64,000 nt of DNA from Branchipolynoe longqiensis. Lineage: Eukaryota > Annelida > Polychaeta > Phyllodocida > Polynoidae. The notes below the pieces were generated by a model, which saw nothing but the letters and a program-made list of their open reading frames with translations, was not told the DNA's origin and made no database searches. Position 1 is the first letter of the stretch. Each line of letters starts with the position of its first letter. The DNA lies in assembly GCA_030323885.1 (NCBI GenBank), contig CM059198.1, positions 62,584,917-62,648,916 on the forward strand, written 5' to 3'. The translations under genes were made by a program, and so were the position numbers. This document shows positions 43,869 through 54,676 of this stretch, piece by piece.

Positions 43869-43994
43869 TAACTCTCGCCATGCTAGTCCAACATAGTTAC
43901 CTCCTGTTGTTTCTTGCTTCTCTGATCTCATGTTACACCTAATCATTCATATTAATGCTTTGTTTAGTTTCTTGTAGTATAGTTTTATAGCTTT

Positions 43995-44736
43995 GCTTAA
44001 AGTTGCATAAACCGATGGTTTTGAATTTGTCATTTTTCTTGTGTAAATATGTTGAATTAATTGTTATATTCTATCTTCCTTTAGTTTGAAGTAACTTTTA
44101 TTTTCCATGGCTAAGTTTTGATTTATTTGAAGTGGCATACATGTCAAATTAGTTTTGATAAGCACACCAAAACTCTGACACCATAGGTTTTAGTAGTAAC
44201 ATGTTCTATTAAATTGACTCAGTGTTCCCTTCTATTTGGCAACAAATGCTTAATGAGCGCATTAGTGTCTAAGACTGATATGTAGAGTCTGTTTGTTTGT
44301 TGTTTGTTTGTTGTTTGTTTGTTGTTGTTTTACGTCCTAGCAACATCTAAGGTCATATCAGGACGGGTACCGACTTGTAACAGTGCGCACTCCTGGCGAC
44401 TTTATAGTGCTGTCCCACTGGGAAACCAGGCCGCCGGCACCATGACCTGGTATCCCACTCAGTCACATTATCCTGACACTGAGCACACCAGTCCTTGCCC
44501 TATCCTAATAATGCCGAGCGCCTGGCTAGGAAGCGACAAGTATCAATTTTAAAGTCATTGGTTTGACTCGACCGGGACTCGAACACACGACCCCACGATC
44601 TACCAGCACGGGAGACGGACGCTCTAACTCATTCGGCCATCCCGTCTGGTCCATATGTAGAGTCAAATCTAGATGATTGTTTTGGTTTTGAAAATTTGAT
44701 GATTCATCGGTCTATGCAGCTTTAATGTGACATTGA
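43995..44736 (-). mobile_element. Element D copy split by a SINE
   Basis: CTTAAAGTTGCATAAACCGATG at the left, CATCGGTCTATGCAGCTTTAA at the right. The SINE at 44290-44652 sits between 12-bp duplications ATATGTAGAGTC. Confidence 0.75.
44290..44652 (-). mobile_element. SINE1 copy, type-1 head
   Basis: TGTTTGTTTGTTGTTTG to CATTCGGCCATCCCGTCT; ATATGTAGAGTC on both sides. Confidence 0.85.
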
Positions 44737-44889
44737 ATTTGTCATTAGGGCTGGAAGACCAGCGCATAAGCACTGACAACATGTTATTCCCAGCAATAAA
44801 ACCACTTGAACAAAAGAAAAACAGATTAAAAAAATAATGCAGCCATATTGAAAAATAAATAGGTTTTTTTTTTAATACAAGATATCAAA

Positions 44890-45180
44890 TTTTTCTTGAA
44901 GATTTATACTGCCTATCAGGGGTAAGTCTGAATAGAGTTGTTTTCAACGTTAGACAGTTGGTCGATAGAAAGCACGAGCCTACACTTTTATCGACCCAAG
45001 GGATTCTTAACCTCTCATACCAAATAGACATGGTATGAGAACAACTGGCCTTTGATGACGCTGTAATTTATACACAGCAGTGGAGATCCAAATTGGCAGA
45101 GATGATGGCATGGGGAATCGAACCACCGACCTTCAGATTATGAGTGTGACCTTAAAAAAAATCAGGCACTCATAGAGAAC
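44890..45180 (+). mobile_element. SINE2 body fragment
   Basis: CTTGAAGATTTATACTGCC, CACGAGCCTACACTTTTATC and ATCGAACCACCGACC match 2219-2500. Confidence 0.6.
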
Positions 45181-45404
45181 AAGCCATGTTCAATGATGAC
45201 ACTGCTGTGTGACGCGTGATGCGTGACGTGCAGGCAGTGTGTGGGGTTTCCACTGTGGCGACATGGAATCGTGAGCAACAGGTGATAATACTGCTGCGTG
45301 ACACCATGAAGTGCATGCAGTGTGCAAATTACTTTCCTACTTTTTTAGTTTTTTTTTGTTTTGCTACATTAATTTCAATCGCAGACGACTGGTCTTCCTC
45401 ATTC

Positions 45405-45569
45405 CACTGCTCCTTGCCCTATCTTAATAATGCCGAACACCTGGCTAGGAAGCGACAAGTGTCAATTTTTAAGTCATTGCTTTGACTTGACCAGCATTCG
45501 AACCCACGATCCCATGATCTACCAACACAGGAGACGGACGCTCTAACTCATTCGGCTATTCCGTCTGGT
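45405..45569 (-). mobile_element. SINE1 5' part
   Basis: CTTGCCCTATCTTAATAATG to CATTCGGCTATTCCGTCTGG. Confidence 0.65.
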
Positions 45570-45615
45570 TCTCTTGATGTTATTGGTTAGTTTTCTTTTT
45601 AACATTTTTTTTTAG

Positions 45616-45974
45616 TTAAAGCTGCATAGTCCGATGAAAACATCAAATTTTCAAAACCAAAAGAATTATCTAGTTTTTATTCTACATATCTAACTTAGAT
45701 ACTTATGCACTTATTAAATATTTGTCACCACACAGAAGGGAATACTGAGGCAATTGAATAGAACCTGTTACTGCAGAAGCCTATGGGGGTCAGAGTTTTG
45801 ACAAGCTTGCCAAAATTAATTTGGCATGTTTCCACTTCAAATATCTCAAAACATAGCCAGTTAAAATAAACATTACTTCAAATTAAAGTAAGGTAGATTA
45901 TAGCGATCAACCTAACATAATTATCTCAGAAAATACCAGAAACTCTAAACCATCGGACTATGCAACTTTAAGTA
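45616..45974 (+). mobile_element. Element D copy, near-complete
   Basis: TTAAAGCTGCATAGTCCGATG to CATCGGACTATGCAACTTTAA; both terminal TTAA present. Confidence 0.75.
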
Positions 45975-46082
45975 TATCAATTTGACAATCATAACCAAGT
46001 CTACTTTAGTTGAGTGTGACTTTATAATAATTGACCTTGTAAAATATATATTTGATGTGCAAGCATAAAAACACCTGACGCC

Positions 46083-46460
46083 TGGATAAAGTGAAAACCA
46101 ACTGATTAGAAAAAGTAGCAAAAATTATCTACATGCTGGGTAAATGAAATGAGCAGATGAATTCTAAATTTAAGAAGCAAAATATATTCTTCACGTGTAT
46201 CTCAATATTTACCCGCTACTTTTGATTTGAAAATAATAATAACACATTTATTTTAATGGACTTAAAAAGTGAAATCGACGACATTCTATGGTAACCATCT
46301 TGTCTTTTTGCATTCTCTCCCATTTCACCAACTGTCTGCCGATATAAGTAGCCATTTGGGATTCCACTTCCACTTCCATAATAAAGCTATTTTCAGCCGT
46401 ATTTAGAACTATGTTGTCATTCACCCCTACTGCAAGTACGGGGTGAATCTTTTATCCAGT
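46083..46460. mobile_element. TAGATAAAAG family, third copy
   Basis: The right end GGGGTGAATCTTTTATCC and the interior (TTTGCATTCTCTCCCATTTC, CCCGCTACTTTTGATTTG) match the other copies. The left end is decayed and no target duplication is clear. Confidence 0.6.
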
Positions 46461-46500
46461 TGAAATAAATTATAAGCTATAATAAATTGATACATTCCTC

Positions 46501-46858
46501 TTAAAGCTGCATAGGCCGATGAAATATGAAATTTTCAAAACCAAACCAAATATCTAGATTTGATTTTACATATCTAACTTAGATACTGATGCACTTATTA
46601 AGCATTTGTTTCTGCGTAGAAGGCAATACTGAGTCTATTTAACAGAATATGTTACTGCCAAAGTCTATGGTGTCGGAGTTTTGGCAAGCTTGCCAAAACT
46701 AATTTTATATCTTTGCACTCAAAATATCTCAAAAGTTTACCATTTAAAATAAAAGTAACTTTGAACTAATGTAAAGTAGATACTAGTGATCGATCTAATA
46801 TATTTATCTCAGAAAAAATACAGAAATTCAAAACCATCAGACTCTGCAACTTTAAGTT
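46501..46858 (+). mobile_element. Element D copy, near-complete
   Basis: TTAAAGCTGCATAGGCCGATG to CATCAGACTCTGCAACTTTAA; both terminal TTAA present. Confidence 0.75.
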
Positions 46859-47273
46859 TCAACTCACATTGCCTTCTGATAACTAAACTAAACTAATGTT
46901 AATTGCAGTGCAATTGTCCAATAAAATATTTTATGTTAGATAAAAATACGACCACTTCTTGTATCACGGTATATTCACCACCTCCCGGCACCTTCCGACG
47001 TGTAAGCTGTAGCTGTGACCCGGCATGCTGGATCACAGCCTCAGTCCTTATTGAGGCACCAGTGGAAACTCGGAATAGGCTCCACATGTTGGTGACTGAC
47101 TCATCACCAGCTTGGAACAATGGCCGCGTTTGAATATGTTCCAATCAGACCTCCTCAGGGGAGGTTCTCTCATAGGATTGGCTTGAATTAGGCGACCGCC
47201 GGCGGTTTACTGATGTTAATTAAGTCCAGCCTCCACCCAGGGCTATGGGCGTAGTTCTTTCTATCAAGGGGCA
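46859..47273. other. No gene; old dispersed fragment
   Basis: 46975-47090 shares words with 880-960. Otherwise nothing recognised. Confidence 0.35.
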
Positions 47274-47339
47274 TCGGGCACGGTGGCCGAATCGGTAGAG
47301 CGCGGGCCTCGCATGCGGGAGATCGGGAGTTTGGTTCAA
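47274..47339 (+). mobile_element. SINE1 head fragment
   Basis: CATCGGGCACGGTGGCCGAA to GGGAGTTTGGTTC; a possible continuation lies at 49028-49152 beyond two inserted elements. Confidence 0.65.
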
Positions 47340-47344
47340 GGACC

Positions 47345-47721
47345 GGTTTACACGACCTGGGCGATTAACACGACCTGGGCGACTCGGGTCACCCGAGTCA
47401 TCAGAATTTCAAATCGAACACCGCAAGTGGAGTCGAGAAATACACATGCCATGTGCAAAACGATCCGACCCCAGTAACCCACCTCATAGCTGGGGTTTGC
47501 TAGGAGTGATGACGTCAGATCTGTGCTGGTACCTGTAGTATAACAGCTACCGGTACAACCCCTACGTGTTGTTTTAATACTTTTTTTAAATAACCCAGAT
47601 TCTCAGCTTCTACAATCATATAATACTTTAAATCCTATTTTGCTGTACATATATCGGTTATTGAACAAAAATATTAAGTTTGAGATTAAGCCACCATTTT
47701 GTCCACCCCGAGCGTATTCGC

Positions 47722-47752
<31 letters not shown>

Positions 47753-47826
47753 ACCCGAGTCTGTAGGATGTGCGCATGCGCCAGAAAGTGGCTCGGGTGA
47801 CCCGAGTTGATTAATCGATTACGCCC
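47345..47826. mobile_element. Possible MITE with CTCGGGTCACCCGAG near both ends
   Basis: ACTCGGGTCACCCGAG-type palindromes at 47382-47400 and 47793-47810, with GATTAA/CGACCTGGGCG outside. It separates a SINE head from the 1197-bp MITE. Termini are not resolved. Confidence 0.4.
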
Positions 47827-47829
47827 TAA

Positions 47830-49026
47830 TGGCCCTGTCACACTACGACGTAACGACGTCAGCTTAGGCACAACGTGAAAATAATTATATTACGTCGAAC
47901 TTTTCGGCGTAGTATGCAAATTTCGGCACAAGTTGGACGTCGATGCAGCGTAGTTGACGAGAACGTAACGTCGGTAAAGCGTCGTTGCAACGAGAGTTGC
48001 AACAAACCGACCAACCAACCACCAACAAACCGACAGACCACCAACAAACCGACAGACCACCAACCGACCGAGCAACAACCGACCGACCAACAACCGACCG
48101 ACCAACAACCGACCGACCAACAACCGACCGACCAACAACCGACCGACCAACAACCGACCGACCAACAACCGACCGACCAACAACCGACCGACCAACAACC
48201 GACCGACCAACAACCGACCGACCAACAACTGACCGACCGACCAACAACTGACCGACCGACCAACAACTGACCGACCGACCAACAACTGACCAACAACCGA
48301 CCGACCGACCGACCGACCGACCGACCGACCGACCGACCGACCGACCGACCGACCGACCGACCAACCCCACAACCAACCAATCCACAACCAACCAATCCAC
48401 AACCAACCAATCCACAACCAACCAACCAACCAATCCACAACCAACCAACAAACCAATCCACAACTAACCAATCCACAACCAACCTACCAACCAACCAACC
48501 TACCAACCAACCAACCTACCAACCAACCAACAACCAAACAACCAACCAAACAACCAACAACCAACCAACAACCAACAACCAACCAATCCACAACCAACCA
48601 ACAACCAACCAACCAACAACCAATCCACAACCAACCAACAACCAACCAACCAACAACCAATCCACAACCAACCAACAACCAACCAACAACCAACCAACAA
48701 TCAACCAACAACCAAACAACCAACCAAACAACGCACCGTAGATCTAACGTCACCGACGCACCTCTAACAGTCATCTAACGTCAGCATGACGTCAGCGTAA
48801 CATCATCCCGACGTAACGGCTACATGTCGAGCTACATCCAAAGTTTTGGACATGTTGAAAACCTTGACATGCGCCGACGTAACACAACGTAACGTGACGT
48901 AGCTCGATGTCAGTCTAACATTATTCTAACGTCATCATAACGTAACCCAACATACCTCAACGTACTGATGAAAAGTCACCTATGCCAGGCTTACGTTGGC
49001 TCTTACGCCGTAGTGTGACAACCCTT
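47830..49026. mobile_element. Long MITE with GGCCCTGTCACACTACGACG ends and 15-bp array
   Basis: 1197 bp. The left end TGGCCCTGTCACACTACGACG type sequence pairs with the right end ...CGTAGTGTGACAACCCTT. Flanks TAA (47827-47829) and TTA (49027-49029) differ at one base. The interior holds repeats at 47998-48740 between ACGTCG-rich arms. Confidence 0.65.
47998..48740 (+). repeat. Simple-sequence array of CAACAACCGACCGAC, then CCGA, then CCAACCAACAA
   Basis: Unit CAACAACCGACCGAC (15 bp) dominates 48060-48290, (CCGA)n fills 48300-48360, and CCAACCAACAA-type units continue to 48740. Being composed of C, A and G without stop triplets in some frames, it yields long false open frames. Confidence 0.9.
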
Positions 49027-49029
49027 TTA

Positions 49030-49152
49030 GTGTCAGGAAAATGTGACTCAGTGTGATACTGGGTCATGGTGCTGGCGGCCTGATTTCCCAGTGGGGCAGC
49101 ACTATAAAGTCACCATGAGTGCGCACTGTCACAAGTCGGTACCCGTCCTGAT
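49030..49152 (+). mobile_element. SINE1 3' part
   Basis: GTGTCAGGAAAATGTGACTC to GGTACCCGTCCTGATA, then (TA)n. Confidence 0.65.
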
Positions 49153-49211
49153 ATATATATATATATACCAATGTATATGTGGGTTTGTTTTAATATAATA
49201 TATATAATATA

Positions 49212-49348
49212 GGATGTATAATCTATTATGTGGATATGAATAGGCGGTGTTGTAGCCCCGATTAATATTATTATGTAGTCGTTTATTATTTGTACTTGCC
49301 AGGTATTATGTCCAATCGCTGGCTTGCCTGCGTTTTCCCCCTATTGCC
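49212..49348 (+). mobile_element. Solo A-end of a related DIRS-like element
   Basis: GGATGTATAATCTATTATG..., AGGCGG, a TTATTATTT stretch and CCAATCGCTGGCTTGCCTGC are collinear with A2 at 34752-34870 at moderate identity. It also follows a TA-rich tract. No recombinase or B repeat is present. Confidence 0.6.
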
Positions 49349-49499
49349 TAGATGAACAAAATTTAAACCATCGGATTATGCAACGTTATTGTCCATAAAT
49401 GCCAATGCCATGTATTAGGACTAGTATAGTGGCTTTGTTCCTATCCCTGAATATGGGGTAGGGGGGGGGGGGAGAGATGGTCAGAGCAAACTCACTTTA

Positions 49500-50231
49500 T
49501 ACCCCTGTCACACTACGACGTAACGAGCCAACGTGAGCCTAACGTGATCATTTTTCGTCATTACGTTGCCGTACGTTGGGTTACGTTATGATGACGTCAT
49601 AATGACGTTAGAGTGACGTCGAGCTACGTCATGTTACGTCGTGTTACGTCGGCGCGCGTCTAGGTTTTGAACCTGTTCAAAACTTTCGACGTATCTCGAC
49701 GTGACGCCGTCACGTCGGGATGACGTGACAATGACGTTAGGTAGACGTTCCGCGATCGTTATAGCAGCGTAAATGACGTTAGAGTCACATTATGTCACGT
49801 CAGACCGACGGCCCGGGTGGGAGCAACGTGTGGGCCGCGTTTTGCACGTTACGGTCACGTCACGGTCACGTTACGGTCACGTTACGGTCACGTTACGGTC
49901 ACGTTACGGTCACGTTACGGTCACGTTACGGTCACGGTTACGGTCACGTTACGGTCACGTTACGGTCACGTTACGGTCACGTTACGGTCACGTTACGGTC
50001 ACGTTACGGTCACGTTACGGTCACGTTACGGTCACGTTACGGTCACGTTACGGTCACGTTACGGTCACATTACGGTCACGTTACGGTCACGTTACGGTCA
50101 CGTTACGGTCACGTCAACTACGCGGCATTCACGTCCACAATTTGCATATTACGCCGATAACTTCGACGTGATATCATTATTTTCACGTTGTGGTTACGCT
50201 GACGTAGTCACGTCGTAGTGTGACAGCCCCA
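49500..50231. mobile_element. MITE with CTGTCACACTACGACG ends and 11-bp array
   Basis: 732 bp. Left end TACCCCTGTCACACTACGAC; right-end complement TGGGGCTGTCACACTACGAC. TTA at 49497-49499 and 50232-50234 is a perfect 3-bp duplication. The arms are rich in ACGTCG and ACGTTACG words, many palindromic. Confidence 0.75.
49843..50112 (+). repeat. 11-bp tandem array (CACGTTACGGT)
   Basis: About 24 near-perfect units with one variant (CACGGTTACGGT near 49933) and one CACATTACGGT. The 11-bp period (33 bp for three frames) gives the same 11-residue repeat in all plus frames, so the open frames here are artefacts. Confidence 0.95.
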
Positions 50232-50276
50232 TTAGGACTACTACACCTAATATCAACAACATCAATAAGAACAGTG

Positions 50277-50615
50277 ACCAGACGGGATGGGCGAATGAGT
50301 TGAGCGTCCGTCTCCTACTTTGGGAGATCGGGGGATCCGAACCCATAGGTTTGTGGGTTTGAGCCCCGGTCGAGTCAAAACCAATGACTTAAAAATTCAT
50401 ACTTGTCGCTTTCCTAGCCAGGCGCTCGGCATTATTAGGATAGGGCAAGGACTGGTTGGGTCAGTGTCAGGATAATGTGACTGAGTGGGATATCAGGTCA
50501 TGGTGCTGGTTGCCTGGTCTCCCAGTGAGGCAGCACTATAAAGTCGCAATGAGTGCCCACTGTCACAAGTGATATGACCTTAGCTGTTGCTAGGACGAAA
50601 AACAACAACAAACAA
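50277..50615 (+). mobile_element. SINE1 copy, type-1 head
   Basis: GACCAGACGGGATGGGCGAA to AACAACAACAAACAAAC; a small deletion in the 3' domain. Confidence 0.8.
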
Positions 50616-51002
50616 ACATATGAACCGCCAAGAAGATTTTAATTTGACGCACTATGTCTGTGGTTTTTGTGGCGTGTTGTTTGTGTGTGGTTTGTGTGGT
50701 TTGTGTGGTTTGTGTGGGGTGAGTTGACTGGTGGTTTGGTGTGTATGTGTGGGTGGGTGGTGGTGGGGGGGGGGGGGGGGTCGACAGAGCGCGTTCCCGT
50801 GGTCGCCTACCTGAGTGTTATCGGCAGGTGTGGCTAGTCACGTGGTATCATAGTGTGCACGACTGATGGCCGGTTCTCCCAATATTCAACAAAATATAAA
50901 TTCATGCCCTTTTTTGTTAAGCTTCTTAAATTAACAACAAAAACCAGATAAAAACACATCATAATTCGGATAGGTTCATAGATAACCACTATATATGTGA
51001 TG
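50616..51002. other. No gene; GT- and G-rich
   Basis: TTTGTGTGGTTTGTGTGG repeats and a G run near 50765. Confidence 0.5.
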
Positions 51003-51060
51003 TTGGTTGGTTGGTTGTTGGGGTTTTATGTCCTCTCATATAGGTTCATATCAGGACGGG
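51003..51060 (-). mobile_element. SINE1 3' fragment at the edge of the AACCC array
   Basis: GTTGGTTGGTTGGTTGTTGG to TTCATATCAGGACGGG; the array begins immediately after. Confidence 0.65.
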
Positions 51061-51880
51061 ACCAATCGGAACCTAATGGAACCTAACCGAACCGAACCTA
51101 ACCAAACCTAACATCACCGAACAGAACCAATCACAACCCAGCAGAACCCAACACAACCTCGTAATACTCAACACAACCCAACACAACCCAACAGAATCAA
51201 ACACAACCCAACACAACCTAATAATACTCACCACAACCCAACACAACCCAACAGTATCAAACACAACCTAACACAACCCAGCACAACCTAATACTACTCA
51301 ACACAACCCAACCCAACACAACAGAATCAAACAGAACCCAACACAACCTAATAATACTCAACCCAACCCAACACAACCCAACAGAATCCAACAGAATCCA
51401 ACACAACACAACACAACCTAAACGAACCTACCATAACCTAACAAAACCCAACAGAACCTAAAAATACCCCCAATAAAAACAACAACAACAACAAAGCCCA
51501 ACATAATCCGACAGAACCTTACAGAACTCAACACTACCTAGCAGAACCCAAGACAACCCAAGACAACGCAATAATATCCAACAAACCCTAACAGAACACA
51601 CCACAGCATGATACAACCCAACACAACCCAGCAGTACACAACCTACTAATTAATACCCGACAGAACCTAACCAAACCCACCACAATATAATAGAACCCAA
51701 CATAACCCAACACAACCCAACTGAACCCAACTAAACCTAACACAACCAAACCCAAAACAATGTAATAATACCCAACCCAGCCTAACATAATCCACCAAAA
51801 CATAATATAACCCAACCCAACACAACCCAACTGAACCTAACACAACCCAACCCAACCCAACACAACCTACCACTAGAACC
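51061..51880 (+). repeat. Degenerate AACCCAACAC-type array
   Basis: About 820 bp of 5- and 10-bp units (AACCCAACAC, AACAGAATCA, AACCTAATAATACTC) with a longer ~65-bp periodicity in 51130-51420. It starts directly after a SINE 3' fragment. Confidence 0.85.
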
Positions 51881-51986
51881 TAATCATTGTGTGACCGATC
51901 AGCGCTTAATGGTCAAGTTAACCCGAGCTAACACAACCTGAACACCGCTGTGACGACTGCTCGCCAGCAGGGGCTGCCTGGGTGTG

Positions 51987-52803
51987 GACCGTGCGTGGTG
52001 GCCGAGTCGGTAGAGCGCCGGCCTCCCGTGTGGAAGGTCAGGAGTTCAATTCCCGGTCGAGTCAAACCAATGACTTAAAAAAATTGAAACTCATCGCTTC
52101 CTAGCCAGGTGCTTGGCATTATTAGGATAGGGAAAGAACTGGTTGATTCGGTGTCAGGATAATGTGACAGTGGGATATCAGGTCATTGCACTGGTGACCT
52201 GGTGTCCCAGTGGGGCAGCACTATAAAGTCGCCATGAGTGTGCATGGTCACAAGTTGGTGCCGGTGTCATGGTATAAAACCCCTGCCCGATCGCAGCCCC
52301 TGCCGTGAAGACAGTTGACTAAGCATTTATTTTTGTAAAATAAATTTAAAAGCTTTCATTGGATCGATTAAAAATATCTTAATGCGCGATTGAAGAGGAA
52401 GATCTGAAGTATTTAATGTAACCTAAGAGCAATTTATGCTGAAAGTATTAAAAACAGAGATAATAGTGAAAGTTGGGATATTCTGAGTGTCAGTGCAATC
52501 TTCATACAGAAAAAGTGAAATATCTCTAAAGCTACACCACTTAGAAACAAGCTGCTTGGTACACATATAGAAAACATATTCGACGGATAGATTATATTAA
52601 ATTTATATGGTTAGGATTGTGCATTTCTATTACACTTTAATAGACACTGGCAGTGTGTATTCGTTCTGCAGCCTGTTTACAACCTCTGCGCATGCGCAGA
52701 GGCCACGGCAGGGGCTGCGATCGGGCCGGGGTTTTAAACCGTGACACCGGTTCTGATATGACCTTAGATGTTGCCAGGACATAAACCTCTAACAACCAAC
52801 CAG
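51987..52803 (+). mobile_element. SINE1 copy, type-2 head, split by a CCGG-flanked element
   Basis: GACCGTGCGTGGTGGCCGAG to CACAAGTTGGTG, then 52265-52746, then TTCTGATATGACCTTAGATG and AACAACCAACC. Confidence 0.8.
52265..52746. mobile_element. CCGG-flanked TGT...ACA element inserted in a SINE
   Basis: 482 bp with ~40-bp inverted ends (TGTCATGGTATAAAACCCC; complement of the right end TGTCACGGTTTAAAACCCC, both continuing CGATCGCAGCCCCTGCCGTG). CCGG lies on both sides (52261-52264, 52747-52750). It splits a plus-strand SINE within its GGTACCCGTCCTG-type segment, and the outer halves rejoin exactly after removing one CCGG. Confidence 0.75.
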
Positions 52804-52897
52804 AATGTAAGCGGACTAGAAGTTCTACTTGAGTAGAAGTGAGTGACGTCGGGGTGAGTGGGTTGGCTCTGCCTTGTGGTTGGCTAGCGTGACGAAG

Positions 52898-53162
52898 GTT
52901 GGTTGGTAGGTGGTTGGAGTTTTATGTCCTCGCAATATCTAAGGTCATATCATGACGGATACCGAATTGTGACAGTGCACGCTCATGGCAACTTTATAGT
53001 TCTGTCCAAATGGGAAACCAGGCCACCGGCATCATAACCTGATATCTCACTCAGTCACATGATCCTGACACTGAGCTAACCAGTCCTTGCCCTATCCTAT
53101 TAATGCTGAGTGCGTGGCTAGGAAGCGACAAGTATAAATTTGTATGTCATTGGTTTGACTCC
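52898..53162 (-). mobile_element. SINE1 copy, head-truncated
   Basis: GGTTGGTTGGTAGGTGGTTGG to GTCATTGGTTTGACTCC. Confidence 0.7.
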
Positions 53163-53164
53163 TC

Positions 53165-53393
53165 AACTTAATAGAAGCTGTCACTGATGTAAATAAGAGA
53201 AGTGTATGATGTCCAGAATTTCAATGTGCACACCTAAATTATTTCGCATGTCTTTATATCAGATATTTCCAAAGGTTTAATAAAGGAATAATTCAAAACT
53301 AAAGTAAAATAGATAATATAGAACAAGCTAATATATTTATGATTATATCTAAAATATGACACCTCAAAAGCATCGGATTATGCAGCTTAATAT
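53165..53393 (+). mobile_element. Element D fragment
   Basis: Decayed interior ending AAAAGCATCGGATTATGCAGC. The left half is absent. Confidence 0.5.
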
Positions 53394-53749
53394 CGTAAGC
53401 AATATAATCCAGGCATTTTGAAGAAGGAAATTATGTTTGCTATAATTTTAGCAATAGTCATCTAGATTTTTACTTTAAAGCAGCAAATTCCAACAGTACA
53501 AGGTTTGGATGTTGAAAGGACGTGCCTGTCCAATAACACTTTTTTTCTTTTCTCTTTTCTTTAAATTTGCAAACACATGCATCAGACTTGCATGTCCAGT
53601 GCTCCATCTGCAGAGGAACAATGTGAAGGAGCAAATTGGAGAGTAATCAGACATACAAATGTATAAGTAGAAGTTGCCACCTGGTGCAATGCATCTGGAC
53701 GGAGGGGGGGGGGGATAGATGGACAAGACAAGAAAAGAAATGTCATTAC

Positions 53750-53823
53750 CTTGACTCGACCGGGAACCGAACTCCCGATCTCTGGGAAGCCTGCGCTCTA
53801 CCGATTCGGCCACCGTGCCCGGT
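53750..53823 (-). mobile_element. SINE1 head fragment, type 2
   Basis: TGACTCGACCGGGAACCGAA to CGGCCACCGTGCCCGGTG. Confidence 0.65.
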
Positions 53824-53996
53824 GTCGTGACCATGGTGTACTGTGCCATCCTTTTCTCATTACACACCATGAAACTGTGGCCGGGTGAGCGACACGCCAC
53901 CCTCTGTACACATGCAATGTGTGCAGGTGGTCAGTCAGTCACTCAGTCGTCTATAATTATACAATCTTCACCACTAATACCTCTTTTTATTGTTCT

Positions 53997-54676
53997 CTTA
54001 AAAGTTGCATAGTCCGATGGTTTTGTTTGTTTGTTGTTTGTTTGTTGCTGTTTTACGTCCTAGCTACATCTAAGGTGATATCAGGACGGGTACCGACTTG
54101 TGACAGTGCGCACTCATGGCGACTTTATAGTGCTGTCCCACTGGGAAACCAGGCTGCTGGCTCCATGACCTGGTATCCCACTCAGTTACATTATCCTGAC
54201 ACTGAGCACACCAGTCCTTGCCCTGTTCTAATAATGCCGAGCGCCTGGCTAGGAAGCGACAAGTATCAATTTTTAAGTCATTGGTTTGACTCGACCAGGG
54301 TTCGAACCCACGACCCCACGATCTACCAGCACGCCGATGGTTTTGAGTTTCGGCCATTTTTCCTGAGATAAATATATTCAATTGATTGTTATAATCTAAC
54401 TTGCTTCACATTGACGTATCTTTTATTTTAAATGGCTAACTTCGGAGATATTTGAAGAACAAACATGCCAAATTAATTTAGGCAAGCATGCCAAAACTCT
54501 GACACCACAGGATTGTGCAGCAACACGTTCTATTAAATTGACTCGGTGCGGCATTCTCTGTGGCAACAAATGCTTGATAAATGTATCAATATCTAAGTTA
54601 GATATATAGAATCAAATCTAGGTGAGTGTTTTGGTTTTGAAAATGTGCTGCTTTATGGGACTATGCAACTTTAAGG
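53997..54676 (-). mobile_element. Element D copy split by a SINE
   Basis: CTTAAAAGTTGCATAGTCCG ... GGGACTATGCAACTTTAA. A SINE (54026-54333) is inserted between CCGATGGTTTTG duplications (54014-54025, 54334-54345). Confidence 0.75.
54026..54333 (-). mobile_element. SINE1 copy nested in element D
   Basis: TTTGTTTGTTGTTTGTTTG to GATCTACCAGCACG; 12-bp duplications CCGATGGTTTTG. The last ~45 bp of the head are missing. Confidence 0.85.

Noticed and set aside
47859..48774. Gly/Trp/Val/Ser-rich open frames on the minus strand and Thr/Asp/Pro-rich ones on the plus strand
   Set aside because: Products of the CCGACCAACAA simple-sequence array inside a MITE.
47830..49026. Perfect TWA duplication for the 1197-bp MITE
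   Set aside because: Flanks are TAA and TTA; reported as imperfect rather than claimed as a clean duplication.
49773..50218. Long open frames with an 11-residue repeat in all three plus frames
   Set aside because: They follow directly from an 11-bp array without stop triplets; no start context, domain or splice signals.
53475..53900. 141-codon minus-strand open frame
   Set aside because: Partly SINE head sequence, with no domain, and a G-run-derived Pro stretch.
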